Assembly (NCBI GenBank): GCA_027596035.1
Contig: JADGJA010000591.1
Coordinates: 1 to 14,342 of the forward strand
From: Thoreauomyces humboldtii
Taxonomy: Eukaryota; Chytridiomycota; Chytridiomycetes; Spizellomycetales; Powellomycetaceae
Direction of reading: 5' to 3'
Length of the DNA stretch: 14,342 nt
The notes beneath the pieces were generated by a model. That model was not told the origin of the DNA. It made no database searches and worked only from the letters and a program-made list of their open reading frames with translations. Both the position numbers and the translations under genes were made by a program. Shown piece by piece: positions 1 to 9,050 of this stretch (its first letter is position 1; the number at the start of each line of letters is the position of its first letter).

Positions 1-183
1 CCCCCTTGCCCGCCCGTCCAAAGCTCAACGACACACAGCCGAACGTACCTGGTACTGTCCCTTCGGCCGCGTGACAGGCATCGATCACGGCAACTGACCA
101 CCTGCATCCATTCCGACAGATAGCTGCGCCGTGCGACACCCGAAACGGGCAGGGAAAACTTCCTCCAAAACCCACGTCCACCG
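1..183 (+). promoter_or_regulatory. 5' flank of the EFHC1-like gene
   Basis: Non-coding leader upstream of the first usable start. The frame of the EFHC1-like gene is closed by a TAG at 121-123, and no ATG lies between that stop and 184. I see no clear TATA or CCAAT element. The start of the promoter may lie outside the window. Confidence 0.4.
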
Positions 184-3100
184 ATGCGAGGCGACGTTGC
201 GCAGGAGCTGCAGCACAAGCTGCCGTTCCTTCCCGGCTACCAGTTCGACCTCAACAAGTCTCGCTTCAACGAGCGCAAATCCCACGCCTTCGACTACACC
301 AATGGCGTCGCTGTCCACAAGCCTGCCCCTGGGATAGGTGCGAGTGGAACTGCCTGGGTCCGGCTTCCTTCGACTCTTAAAAGCTGACGAGAGGGTTCAT
401 CGTCTTTCTGCAGGAGGAAAGTCGTTGCCGGGGCAGGACGAGGCCAAGATTCACACGTCCCTCGATCTGTACCCGCATGGCAACAATGCCGCAGATGGAG
501 TCCCGGCTTGGGTTGCTTTCGACCGAAAGGTTACAAGCGTCTTCCCGGTGTTCGGGCAAGGAACAATCGCTCAATATTCTACGTTTTGCGTATAGGTGCT
601 GCGATTCTACGCATACTTTCAGGAGGCCGTTCATGAGCGACGCGAGGAGCAGTACCGCGTTCGCAAGTGAGTACACGTACATGACAGAGAACATGGAGTT
701 GCTTGCATCCACTAACCTTTTTCTCCCTCCGTTCAGGGTAAACATCTACTTCTACCTCGAGGACGATTCGGTGCATGTCAGCGAGCCAAAGACGGCGAAT
801 AGCGGAATTCCCCAAGGTAACAGGCACTTTGAAATTTGACCATTGGCTGTTTAAAATCCGACTGATGTTTGAATCTAGGGACGCTCATTCGCCGGCACCG
901 TATCACGAAGCCCGAGAGCGCGAATGGACAGCACTACACGGTCGCGGACTTTAATGTTGGCAAGGAGGTTACATTCTACTCTCGAACGTTCAAGATTGTC
1001 GGATGCGATGACTTCACAAAGGTGAGAAAGACTTACGGTGCCTTGATATGATCTAGTATGCCTTGTCTGACCTACTCGAACCTACAAAAAGGACTTCCTG
1101 AGCACTCTTCATGTCGCGGTCCCGAGCAATGGTGGTTTCCCGACGGACCCTTACTCCGTGCACCGAGCCGAACTCGCATCTCGCATGAAAGCCACCCGTC
1201 CTCGTCCTCCCCAGACGTCCTTGAAAAAGTTCCTCGAGAACGATCGTCGAGTCCTCCGCTTCTACTGCGCCTGGGACGACACCCAGTCCGTGTTCGGCGA
1301 TCTCCGTCACATGATCGTACACTACTATCTTTCGGACGACACGATCGAGATCAGGGAGCACATCCCCGCTAATGCCGGCAGGGACGCAAACACGCTCTTC
1401 TTGAGAAGGAGCAAGCTTCCCAAGCGTATGCCCGTCTGGCTTTACGGTCATAACAACGCCGAGGACAAGAACGCTGGGGAGTATTTCAACGAAAGGGATT
1501 TCATGATCGGGGCGGTGCTTCATCTGTACGGTCGTCCTTTCGTTGTGTGCGACTGCGACGACTTTACAAAGGAGTACTACAATGGGAAGTACGGCGTTGA
1601 GACGTTCGACCCGGTTCGAATCGAGGATTACGAGACACCCGCAAGTCCTCCGCCCTTCTCTCAGAGCGCTCTGGCCGCAAACTACGAGCTGCTTCTACCA
1701 CCCAGTCCATTGACTCCGGCGAATGCGGCGGCCGCTGCAGCGGCGGCTGCTCTCAACACGACCATCCCGATGATCGGAGCTGCTGCACCTCCCAAGAAGG
1801 ATTTCTCGAAGCTCATGCTGTACGACACGACCACCTTACGGTTCTCGGCTGCTCTTCACTCGACGAGACAGGTGGACAAGGATCGAAGGTTCGTAGTCAG
1901 TCTGTACGTGGCAGACGACACCGTCAGCGTCTTTGAGCCAAAGTCCCGCAACACCGGTCTTGTTGGTGGAAAGTTCTTGGAGAAGAGCCGAATCCGCAAG
2001 CCGGACGGCATCGGGTACTATGGAACCAAGGACTTCTATATTGGTAAGAAAAGTCATTGCAAATGCATTATTACCTTATGTTTCTCACTGGTTCGTTTAT
2101 TTTGTAGGTGCCGAACTTGTCTTCTTCCACCACCCTTTTATCCTTACCGCCGCAGATGACTACGCTGTAAAGTTCATGGCCGAGCATCCAGACATGTTCC
2201 CTGGTTCTCAGCAAGAGCAAACCGCAGCAGGGGTGGTGACTGGCGCCACGGCACCTGTTCCAGCTCCCGTTCTAGCTCAATGGCAAGAAGACGTTCTTCA
2301 ACGTGGCGAGCCCCTCCCGTTCGCTCAACCGGGGACCGAATTCGCCGCTTCAGCATCCGTGCCGGCATCGCGGGTGACGTTCGCCGACGCTCCCATTCCC
2401 TCGGACAACAGCCAGCAGCAATTCCAATTGTCTGGTCTGAACGGAACTGGTAACGGATTCGGTCGAAGCGAGATCGACAGCGCTCAGCAGCAGTCAACTG
2501 CCAGGTGGAACTCTGAACCGTCGACGGCTGCGGCCAACGTGCTGGCACGTCTCAGGGGTGATGGGACGATCCTTGCTGAGGAGACGGGTAACTCATCGTT
2601 CAACGACAACTCGAACAACCCGTTCCAGCAGAACCAGCAACAGCAGCAGCTCGGTCAACAGCAGTTCCAGTTCGCCAACAGAGCCGATTCTCCCTCCTAC
2701 GTGACCACCAACCCCCAGCAGCAGCAGCAGCAATTCACCCAGCAACTACAGCAGCAGCAGCAGCAGCAGCAGTACCAGTTCGTCACTCGAGCCGACTCTC
2801 CCTCGTACGTGACCTCCACCACCACACCCCAGCAGCAGCAGCAGCAACAGTCTCGCACCGCGTCCACACTCCAGCAGAAACGACCCGGATCAGTGTCCAC
2901 AGGAAACGGAGCCACGGACGGCAACACGGTTCGATTCCAACAACCCGGTCAACAACAACAACCCCAACACCAGTCGAACCAACGAGCACAGCAACAACAA
3001 CAACGACCTCGATCCCGCGGCGGCAACGTGGGGGGAAACAACGCGGTCGCGAACGAGGCGAAGCAGGGTTACGCTCCCGCCACCCGTCCCAGGGCCAACG

Positions 3101-3186
3101 TCCAGGTCAGGTTCGCGGAACCGGGGCAGATCAAAGGTGCTCAGCAGCCGAACCTCCCTGCTTTGCCCAGTCGGCAGCTCGTTTGA
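184..3186 (+). CDS. EFHC1/RIB72-like DM10-domain axonemal protein, 7 exons, 864 aa
   Basis: Exons 184-337, 414-529, 596-666, 737-816, 879-1021, 1092-2043 and 2108-3186; all six introns are GT-AG (62-76 nt) and the frame closes exactly to TGA at 3184. The family (human EFHC1, Chlamydomonas RIB72) binds inside the doublet microtubules of cilia and flagella. The N-terminus has the family signature LPFLPGYQFD, followed by the GIGG stretch rebuilt across intron 1. Three DM10 domains follow at about residues 87-195, 236-350 and 424-530. Landmarks are VNIYFYLEDDS in DM10-1, LRFYCAWDDT and IVHYYLSDDTIEIRE in DM10-2, and DKDRRFVVSLY with NTGLVGGK in DM10-3. Residues from about 535 to 864 are Q/P/S/T-rich and disordered. 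No EF-hand loop is visible, whereas human EFHC1 (about 640 aa) ends in one. Start at 184 chosen because the frame is closed upstream. The intron 2 donor (GTTACA) is the weakest splice site. Function is inferred from strong family resemblance; the tail is of unknown role. Confidence 0.93.
2668..2814 (+). repeat. Duplicated QF..RADSPSYVT unit flanking a (CAG)8 tract
   Basis: Inside the glutamine-rich tail of the EFHC1-like protein, a 39-nt unit at 2668-2706 (residues 693-705) recurs at 2776-2814 (residues 729-741), offset by 108 nt. The peptide RADSPSYVT is identical in both copies although the two DNA copies differ at synonymous sites in the Arg, Asp and second Ser codons. Between them lie polyQ runs, including a pure (CAG)8 at 2749-2772. 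A further polyQ run follows the second copy. Confidence 0.85.
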
Positions 3187-3461
3187 TCTGGTTTTGGAAT
3201 GGTCGGAAAGCTGCGAAACTGGGAACGAGGACTGAAGGGACGAGAGAAAAAACGAAACTAGGTGATTGTAGAGGGAGAAACTTTGGGGACGAGGGTGAGG
3301 ACATTGTGCTGTGAAGAGATGGGGAAACCCTTGTAAGTGGCTTCAGAGAAAATATACCGTTTGTGGTCAACACGAAGAGGGCGCGACTACATATGATTTG
3401 CATTTCGAACGGAATGAGCGAGTGGGTAACATGAAACGAAGAAGCACATCCATCGGCCCCG
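3187..3461. other. Convergent intergenic region (two 3' ends)
   Basis: This stretch separates the stop of the EFHC1-like gene (+) from the stop of the alpha/beta-hydrolase gene (-), so it should hold both 3' UTRs and polyadenylation sites. No canonical AATAAA is seen on the plus strand; an A-rich AAAATATA stretch near 3349-3357 is the best candidate for the plus-strand gene. No gene is supported here. Confidence 0.5.
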
Positions 3462-4448
3462 TCAGACTCGACTAGCCAAGAACTCGAACCCCTTGCCGAC
3501 CGTCTCCTTGAACGCCTTGTCCCCATCCTCAAGCGTCATATCAAAGAGATGATTGACACCCTGCACCGGCAGAAACGTGACATCCACACCGCTCTTCCTG
3601 AACTTCTCCACCGCCCCGCTCGAGATATGAAACGGCACGAACTGGTCGTCCGTTCCATGGATACAGAACACCGGTGGAAACGACCCCTTCTTGACGACAC
3701 CAGCCACCACGACCGGATCCACACGACCATGATCCCCATCCTTGACACACTCCTTCAACCACGTTCCTCTCTGCGACACCAGGTTCATCCACGCGCCGCG
3801 CGGGGACGGGACGGGCGGCTGACCGAACGCGACGGACATGGCGGACACGGGGTCAGGACCGTCAAAGACCTCGAGAGCGTAGGCTTCCTCCGGTTTGGGA
3901 CGCAGGAGGAAGCCGGGCGCAGGGATGTCCCACGAAGGATCGGACAGGTCCTTGACTCCGTAGACGTCCAAGATGGCGGTGACGGGATCGGGTTCCCCGC
4001 CCAACATGAGTGCCAGAGTCCCCCCCGCCGAGTATCCGACCGCTACCACACGGGTCGGATCCACTGCAGCGATGGAGTCGTTCTGCTTCAACAGGGCGTT
4101 CAGGTCCGTCCGTGTCCACGCCAGGACGTCCCGTGCGTCCTCGAGCGGCCCGTCGTGGACGGAGACCGTGGGACAGAGCCGGTAGTTTGGGACGACGACG
4201 ATGAATCCGAGGGATGTGAGATGGGGGACGGTTGCTTTGGGGATGAAGTGCTTGTCGCCTACGACCCAACCTCCTGCGTGGAAGACGATGGCTGCGGGTC
4301 GAGGAGATGTCGAAGTTTTGACGTGGGTGACGTCTGATTCTGGAGATGCTGATTCTACGGACCAGTGGACGTCTACGAGGAGGTGATGGTCCCCTTGTCC
4401 GTCCTTGTTGCTCTTGACGGTTTTGTAGGTGAAGGTGGCGGTCTGCAT
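3462..4448 (-). CDS. alpha/beta-hydrolase (esterase/lipase-like), 328 aa
   Basis: Single-exon gene on the minus strand, ATG at 4448-4446 and TGA at 3464-3462. It has the full order of an alpha/beta-hydrolase: an oxyanion-type motif HAGGWVVGDK at residues 57-66, VVPNYRLCP at 85-93, EDARDVLAW at 103-111, the nucleophile elbow GYSAG with Ser140, the acid motif HGTDDQFVP with Asp268 as likely acid, and GVNHLF with His300 as likely base. This resembles fungal esterase/lipase-like or formamidase-like hydrolases that act on small ester or amide substrates. No signal peptide or membrane segment is visible, so a cytosolic location is likely. The substrate cannot be read from the sequence. Oddity: the second residue of the usual HGGG loop is Ala here. 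It converges on the EFHC1-like gene and diverges from the lyase gene. I saw no intron inside it. Confidence 0.88.
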   Translation of the reverse strand: MQTATFTYKTVKSNKDGQGDHHLLVDVHWSVESASPESDVTHVKTSTSPRPAAIVFHAGGWVVGDKHFIPKATVPHLTSLGFIVVVPNYRLCPTVSVHDGPLEDARDVLAWTRTDLNALLKQNDSIAAVDPTRVVAVGYSAGGTLALMLGGEPDPVTAILDVYGVKDLSDPSWDIPAPGFLLRPKPEEAYALEVFDGPDPVSAMSVAFGQPPVPSPRGAWMNLVSQRGTWLKECVKDGDHGRVDPVVVAGVVKKGSFPPVFCIHGTDDQFVPFHISSGAVEKFRKSGVDVTFLPVQGVNHLFDMTLEDGDKAFKETVGKGFEFLASRV

Positions 4449-5369
4449 TGTATCGTACTGCGTCGTGAGATGAGTAACAGCAGCCGATGATGATGTTTTT
4501 GGGCAAAGCCAATGTCCGCACGGTTCGGACGGGCTCGTCTCTCTCTGTGCAGCTTCCGACCATTAACTTCTTCGACCTATCTCTAAAAACAACTCTCGGG
4601 GCCAGCTCATGTTCCCAGAAGTCCCACGTCTCAAGCAGCCTCGTGCATGCTGAGGTACACTTTTTTTAGCTGTCTATGCACCAGTAAAGTCGTCAATCCT
4701 CTACATTCGTCGCAAGCACTGGCGGCCACCTCTTTTTGGACAGCCGTTTGCCAGCGTGGGAGAGAGCATACCTGATTTTTTTGTTGGGAGTTCTTTGATC
4801 TCGGTCATGACGGCATGGAAGGATATCTCTGAGGCTCGTCGCCACGATTGTAGCCAGCAAAGCGTTTTGAGAGACAAGTACGCTGAGCAGCGCATCTCGA
4901 CTATCTCATGGTCTATAATTCCAGCTCCCTATCGTCCCAACGCACCGGCAGTCTCCTCTTCTTTGTTTATGAAATTTGCTTTAATATAACTGATTCTTTT
5001 CATCTGAACTCTGTATGATGAAGATGCGGAAAGAACGAGCAAGCACTTCCAGCATGCATCATGTCAGCAGGTCGGAGCTGTGAGTTCGGCAGTCTGAACC
5101 CGACGCTACACTCCCAACGATTGGTCTTGCTTCTGTTCCCGCTCTTCCATCCAAGAACAAGCCACAATCCCCCCGCCGGTAAGCCCCATTTCCTCGCCAA
5201 GACGAACCTTCCCAGTGCTCTCACTCGGTTGAGCTCAGCATTCTTCTTGGGATCCTTCAACGATAGCAAGGTGCTCACAGTCCGATACTCACCATCGGCA
5301 ACGCTCCACCGAAGAAACATAAACACCGCCAGAGAAAAAGACCGGGGACGGAGGACATCACCGCCCATC
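4449..5369. promoter_or_regulatory. Divergent promoter region between hydrolase and PL14 lyase
   Basis: About 0.9 kb without a convincing gene; all ORFs here are short and have no recognisable motif. A CCAAT pentamer at 4509-4513 and an adjacent inverted repeat, GTCCG (4514-4518) with CGGAC (4526-4530), lie about 60-80 nt upstream of the hydrolase ATG. The CCG-N7-CGG arrangement is compatible with a dimeric Zn2Cys6 regulator, but one copy proves little. An AT-rich patch lies at about 4966-4995. I saw nothing decisive close to the lyase start. Confidence 0.35.
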
Positions 5370-6618
5370 ATGAAGCTCCTTACATCTCCCACCGGCATCA
5401 CCCTCCTCCTAGCACTGACGACTCTCGTCCCGCACATCCACGCCCACACCGGCAACATCGTCATCGAATCGATCGAGAACATTGTCGGAAACGTGTCTTC
5501 CGTCGTGGAAGCCGTGGTGGACGCCATAGCACGAGACGATCCTTCCGCTCAAGCGTTCGTGCCGACCAACGCCAAACCTTTGGAGGCACGATCGGGATCA
5601 AAGTCGTGGACCGGAGGCGACTTCACGTCGTCGTGGATGACCAGTTGGAAGGTCACGAAGGATAGCTATGGGGCTGCCAACAGGGCGCTGACGGTGGATC
5701 CGACGGGTGCGGCTACGGGAAAGGTGTTGCAGATCACGTATCCGGCTGGTGAGCGGGGGCTTTCTTGTAGTTTGTGGAGGGATGGACAAAGTGTTGATTT
5801 GATGGTGTATGATTTTGTGCTTTTTTTTTCTCTTCAGGTACGAGGAATCCAGCCAATGGAAACGTCGGCGGGACGGGATTTTACGCCAGTCCGCTCAGCA
5901 TGACGAAGACTGTGACGGCCGAGTTGACCTATCAAGTGTTCTTTCCGAAAGGGTTCAACTTCGTGCTGGGTGGTAAACTTCCTGGACTTTACGGTACGGG
6001 TTTCGGACAGCTCGGCGTCTGGTTGGCGAAGGAAAAAAGGAACTGAAAGGCGGTTGCTCATCCATCCGAAATCAAAAGGAGGACACTCGGGATGCACGGG
6101 AGGAAACTCGGCGCTGGACTGCTTCTCGACCCGGTTCATGTTCCGAACGAAGGGATTGGGGGAGATTTACATGTATGTGGACCGCTCCCTCCAAAACAAC
6201 GCCTTCTGTCTGGTCAAACCGGTGACCCTATGCAACCCCACCTGTAAGCCAAGCCATCTTCCTTCCCCTATCGCCATTTATTCTTGATCGACTAAACATG
6301 TTCCCGTCCCTCCCAGACGGCGCATCGATGGGTCGAGGATCGTACACGTTCAAGACGGGCGCCTGGACGACGGTGTCACAGACGATCACGATGAACACGT
6401 TCACGTCCAAGGGCAAGCCCAACCAGGACGGACGTGTGCAGGTGTACGCCAACGGGAAAAAGGTGATCGACTTTGCTCAGCTCGTCCTGGCGGGATCGTC
6501 CGACATTCCTTTCGTGGGGATCGACTTTGAGACGTTCTTTGGTGGGAACGACGATACCTGGTGTACGCCTACAACCCAGCAGACTTACTTCAAGGGGTTC
6601 TCCTTGACGATCGTCTGA
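5370..6618 (+). CDS. Secreted polysaccharide lyase family 14 (PL14) enzyme, 4 exons, 333 aa
   Basis: Exons 5370-5748, 5838-5993, 6079-6243 and 6317-6618, with GT-AG introns of 89, 85 and 73 nt; the joined frame is 1002 nt including TGA. A signal peptide covers residues 1 to about 25 (MKLL, a hydrophobic core, then PHIHA before HT). A linker of about 50 residues follows, with one N-glycosylation sequon at Asn41. The catalytic domain begins near residue 75 and shows GGKLPGLYGG across intron 2, then CTGG, DCFSTRFMFR and GEIYMYVD. The pattern matches PL14 enzymes, which cleave glucuronan or alginate-type uronic-acid polymers by beta-elimination. Relative to the abalone/sea-hare alginate lyase residues known from mutational work, the likely equivalents are Lys173, Ser195, Arg197, Tyr209 and Tyr211; the Ser-Arg and Arg-Tyr spacings fit. 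The start is placed at the Met that opens the signal peptide; the frame is open further upstream but reads as leader. Substrate (algal versus fungal or plant uronan) is unknown. Confidence 0.85.
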
Positions 6619-6958
6619 GAAGGACTGAGCTCGATGGGATCGGGTGATGGATGGACCTTTGGTTTTTTGGAGGGGAGACTGATAGACAGCCGAGGTCTCT
6701 ATGTGTCTATGTTTTGTTTGATTGTTACAAGTATACTGTGCTCAACCGTGTGCTGTGAGGTACGAGAGCAGCACGAGAGATACACTTGGTCAGGCCCTTG
6801 CCAGGACGAGCCGCTTGGGGATGGTCTCTGTTGGAAGTGCCGCAGGGGAGAGAGATGAAGGGTTGAGCAATCGAAAGACAAAAGAGTGTGTGTGTGACTC
6901 ACATCCTTCCTTCCTGATCGTTCCGCTTTTCCCATTACGTGCCGCACGCCATGTGAAC
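6619..6958. other. Intergenic: PL14 3' UTR and upstream region of the next gene
   Basis: These 340 bases lie between two genes on the same strand. The frame of the next gene is open through part of this stretch, but the translated stretch has no recognisable feature and overlaps what must be the lyase 3' UTR. A GTGTGTGTG run lies near 6886-6896. I see no other gene or clear promoter box. Confidence 0.4.
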
Positions 6959-8434
6959 ATGCCACCAGACAACAGGAAAAGATCAGCGGCGGGACAAGGA
7001 GCGGGAGGACCGGGTGCAGGGATAGGGACATCCACATCCGATATCACATGGCACAACTGGTCTCCACCGAGGAAGAAGAGGGTGGCCGATCCCGGCGGGC
7101 TGCGGGCCATCCCAAAGGCTGCATTCGCCGGCCGTCTCATCTTACCCGTCGGAGCAGTCCCATGGCCTCCACCACCACCTCCACCGCCCCCACCGCCGCC
7201 AAAAACATTGCCCATGCTCTTTCCCCTGCTGCCGCGTCTGCTTCCGAGACCACCACCCGGGGCCAGACGTACCGACCCAAGGTCCAGAGAATCGACCCCC
7301 TTACTTCCTGCTGGCCCATTTCCATACCCGCACGCATCCACACAACCTTTTCCTCTTTTGCCCTTACATGCAACATCAGCACCGCCAGCATCCGCCGTGC
7401 AGCGGAACCCCTCCACCCACCCACCTGATTTACCAGAAACAACCACCGCCCCGCCTCGTCCAGTGATCCCACAGTCTCTCCCGCTCCTCATGTTCCCGAA
7501 CTATCTCACGCTGCTTGAGAACCACATCCGCGACACTGGCGCCGCCCCGTGTCTTCCCGCTCCCGAAAGCACGCTCTCCCGGCTTGGAACGGCCATTTTG
7601 AGAGGGGACCTTGAGGCCGCGCGCAAATGGGACCGGGCAGCGGGACTGGAGCTTGCTAGACCTGCGCCCCAGGGGCAAGGGGAATCCTCCTCAGGTGCTG
7701 ATGATGCAGCGCGGCCGGATGGAGCAAAGTCAAGATCGGGTTCCGAAGCGGGAGAGCACCGAGAAAGCGAAATCAAGGGAGAAGCGCCATCATCCACCAC
7801 ACCATCATCTCGGCAGCCTTCGCCGGCTGTCCTAATAGTGCAGCATCCAGTGGCAGCTGGTTCTACTGTACAAAGCCTGGATAATGTGGACTCAGGATCG
7901 GAATCGGACCCGGGATCGGAGCATGAGCCACGAGGTATACAGAGACTGCCTCAAACCTCGTCGATCACACCGTCTCGGCATCCATCGCCAAATGTTCTGC
8001 GAATGGTGAAAGAGGAACCTATCGAACGTATCCCATCGCCACCACCCGTAGACCAAAACGAGGAAATCATCACACTCAAGCAGGAGTCTCCTTCCTCTCC
8101 CGTCTTATCCATCAAGAGCGATCCGCCATCCCCATCATCACCTCGCCACACATCATCATTTCCGAACCGATCCGAACGCATCGGTGCTCGAGTCAAGCTC
8201 TCATTACCGCTGTCATCGCCATCCCGATCACCTTCCTCGTCACCACCTCTTCCACTATCGTCGGTCATGGGTCAACCTCCTGCCCTTCCTCGCCACTATC
8301 ATCGCCCCGACCGAGATGACTCTGTGAGAGCACGCCTTGATGCGGAGCAGCGAGCCGAGGCGGGTATCACGGCGGAAGCGTATGCGTTGCTGCGGGCTTT
8401 GATGAGTCAGAAGAGACCGAAGGGGGAGGGATGA
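6959..8434 (+). CDS. Disordered, probably nuclear protein with SUMO-consensus cluster, 491 aa
   Basis: No known domain is recognised. The protein is rich in Pro, Ser and charged residues. Visible in order: a basic NLS-like PPRKKR at residues 36-41; a run of 12 prolines (70-81); a possibly folded helical stretch at about 177-232 (NYLTLLENHI to LEAARKWDRAAG); an acidic Ser-rich patch (311-324); and a C-terminal helical segment at about 454-487 (ARLDAEQRAEAG). Four psi-K-x-[DE] SUMO-type sites lie at Lys273, Lys351, Lys374 and Lys386; the last is followed by PPSP, fitting a phosphorylation-dependent SUMO motif. A PSP-x-VL element occurs twice (residues 287-292 and 342-347). These traits suit a nuclear transcription or chromatin-associated factor, but this is inference. 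The start at 6959 was chosen because it is the first Met that leaves room for a leader after the lyase gene; an upstream in-frame Met at 6813 is possible. Intron-free as read, which is not proven. Confidence 0.68.
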   Translation: MPPDNRKRSAAGQGAGGPGAGIGTSTSDITWHNWSPPRKKRVADPGGLRAIPKAAFAGRLILPVGAVPWPPPPPPPPPPPPKTLPMLFPLLPRLLPRPPPGARRTDPRSRESTPLLPAGPFPYPHASTQPFPLLPLHATSAPPASAVQRNPSTHPPDLPETTTAPPRPVIPQSLPLLMFPNYLTLLENHIRDTGAAPCLPAPESTLSRLGTAILRGDLEAARKWDRAAGLELARPAPQGQGESSSGADDAARPDGAKSRSGSEAGEHRESEIKGEAPSSTTPSSRQPSPAVLIVQHPVAAGSTVQSLDNVDSGSESDPGSEHEPRGIQRLPQTSSITPSRHPSPNVLRMVKEEPIERIPSPPPVDQNEEIITLKQESPSSPVLSIKSDPPSPSSPRHTSSFPNRSERIGARVKLSLPLSSPSRSPSSSPPLPLSSVMGQPPALPRHYHRPDRDDSVRARLDAEQRAEAGITAEAYALLRALMSQKRPKGEG

Positions 8435-9050
8435 GGAGGTTCAAGCAAACCAGAAGACGACAGAATCCGGGACCTGGGACGGACGGGCAAGGGTGGCTGC
8501 TCCATCCGCGCGTGCTTCTTCATGCTCTTCGCATTTGTACTCTCCACCATACACATGTACAAATATACCGCCTGTAAAGAACACACGCCGTGGCAATCGC
8601 CGTGTAGTATCTGATCGTTGGCACTCTTGACCATTATTTTCTTCTCGGCGGTAATCCCGATTCGCGCATCCCAAGCAGGGTTGGCAGGGACAAATAGCAG
8701 CGTCGGAAAACTATTTGGAGCGACAAATGTGGGCGCGACAAACCATCTTCTACGACTACGTTTACCTCATCGGCCGTTCAGGGCTCAGAATCCGAAGCCG
8801 GTAGATATTTGGTATATTGGACAATGGTCCATGAGGGAGAAAATGTTCTCTCATTGTCATAATAAAACAAGGTTCAAAGTGGTCCTGAGCATGTAGGTCC
8901 ACCGCCCACGCCGTCTTGGAGCGAAGTGCCACGATTCCTTGGGAGATTGGCCTCTTTATGGAAGATCCTCGTTGCGCTTAGCGCGCTCCTCGTCGGGCCT
9001 TGCCGGCGACCTACCCAAGCCAATTGATGTTCTCAAGTTGTGCAGAGTAG
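8435..9050. other. Gene-poor spacer downstream of the disordered-protein gene
   Basis: It starts with the 3' UTR of the 6959-8434 gene. An 8-bp inverted repeat ATTTGTAC (8533-8540) and GTACAAAT (8557-8564) could form a small hairpin in that UTR. An AATAAA hexamer lies at 8861-8866, rather far from the stop. From about 8640 to 9050 the short ORFs carry no recognisable motif; the part nearest 9050 may be decayed 5' sequence of the kinase-like fragment. Confidence 0.35.

Noticed and set aside
1612..1624. GGTTCGAATC, resembling a tRNA T-loop box
   Set aside because: It lies within the coding exon of the second DM10 region and no acceptor stem or anticodon arm can be drawn around it.
3549..4337. 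262-codon open frame opposite the hydrolase gene
   Set aside because: Composition is Arg/Asp/His-rich with no motif; the minus strand has a complete catalytic triad, so this is an antisense shadow.
5061..5369. In-frame N-terminal extension of the PL14 lyase
   Set aside because: It would bury the clear signal peptide that starts at 5370 and has no recognisable feature.
6790..7491. 233-codon minus-strand frame with polyglycine
   Set aside because: Its Gly run is the complement of the proline codons of the plus-strand gene; no independent support.
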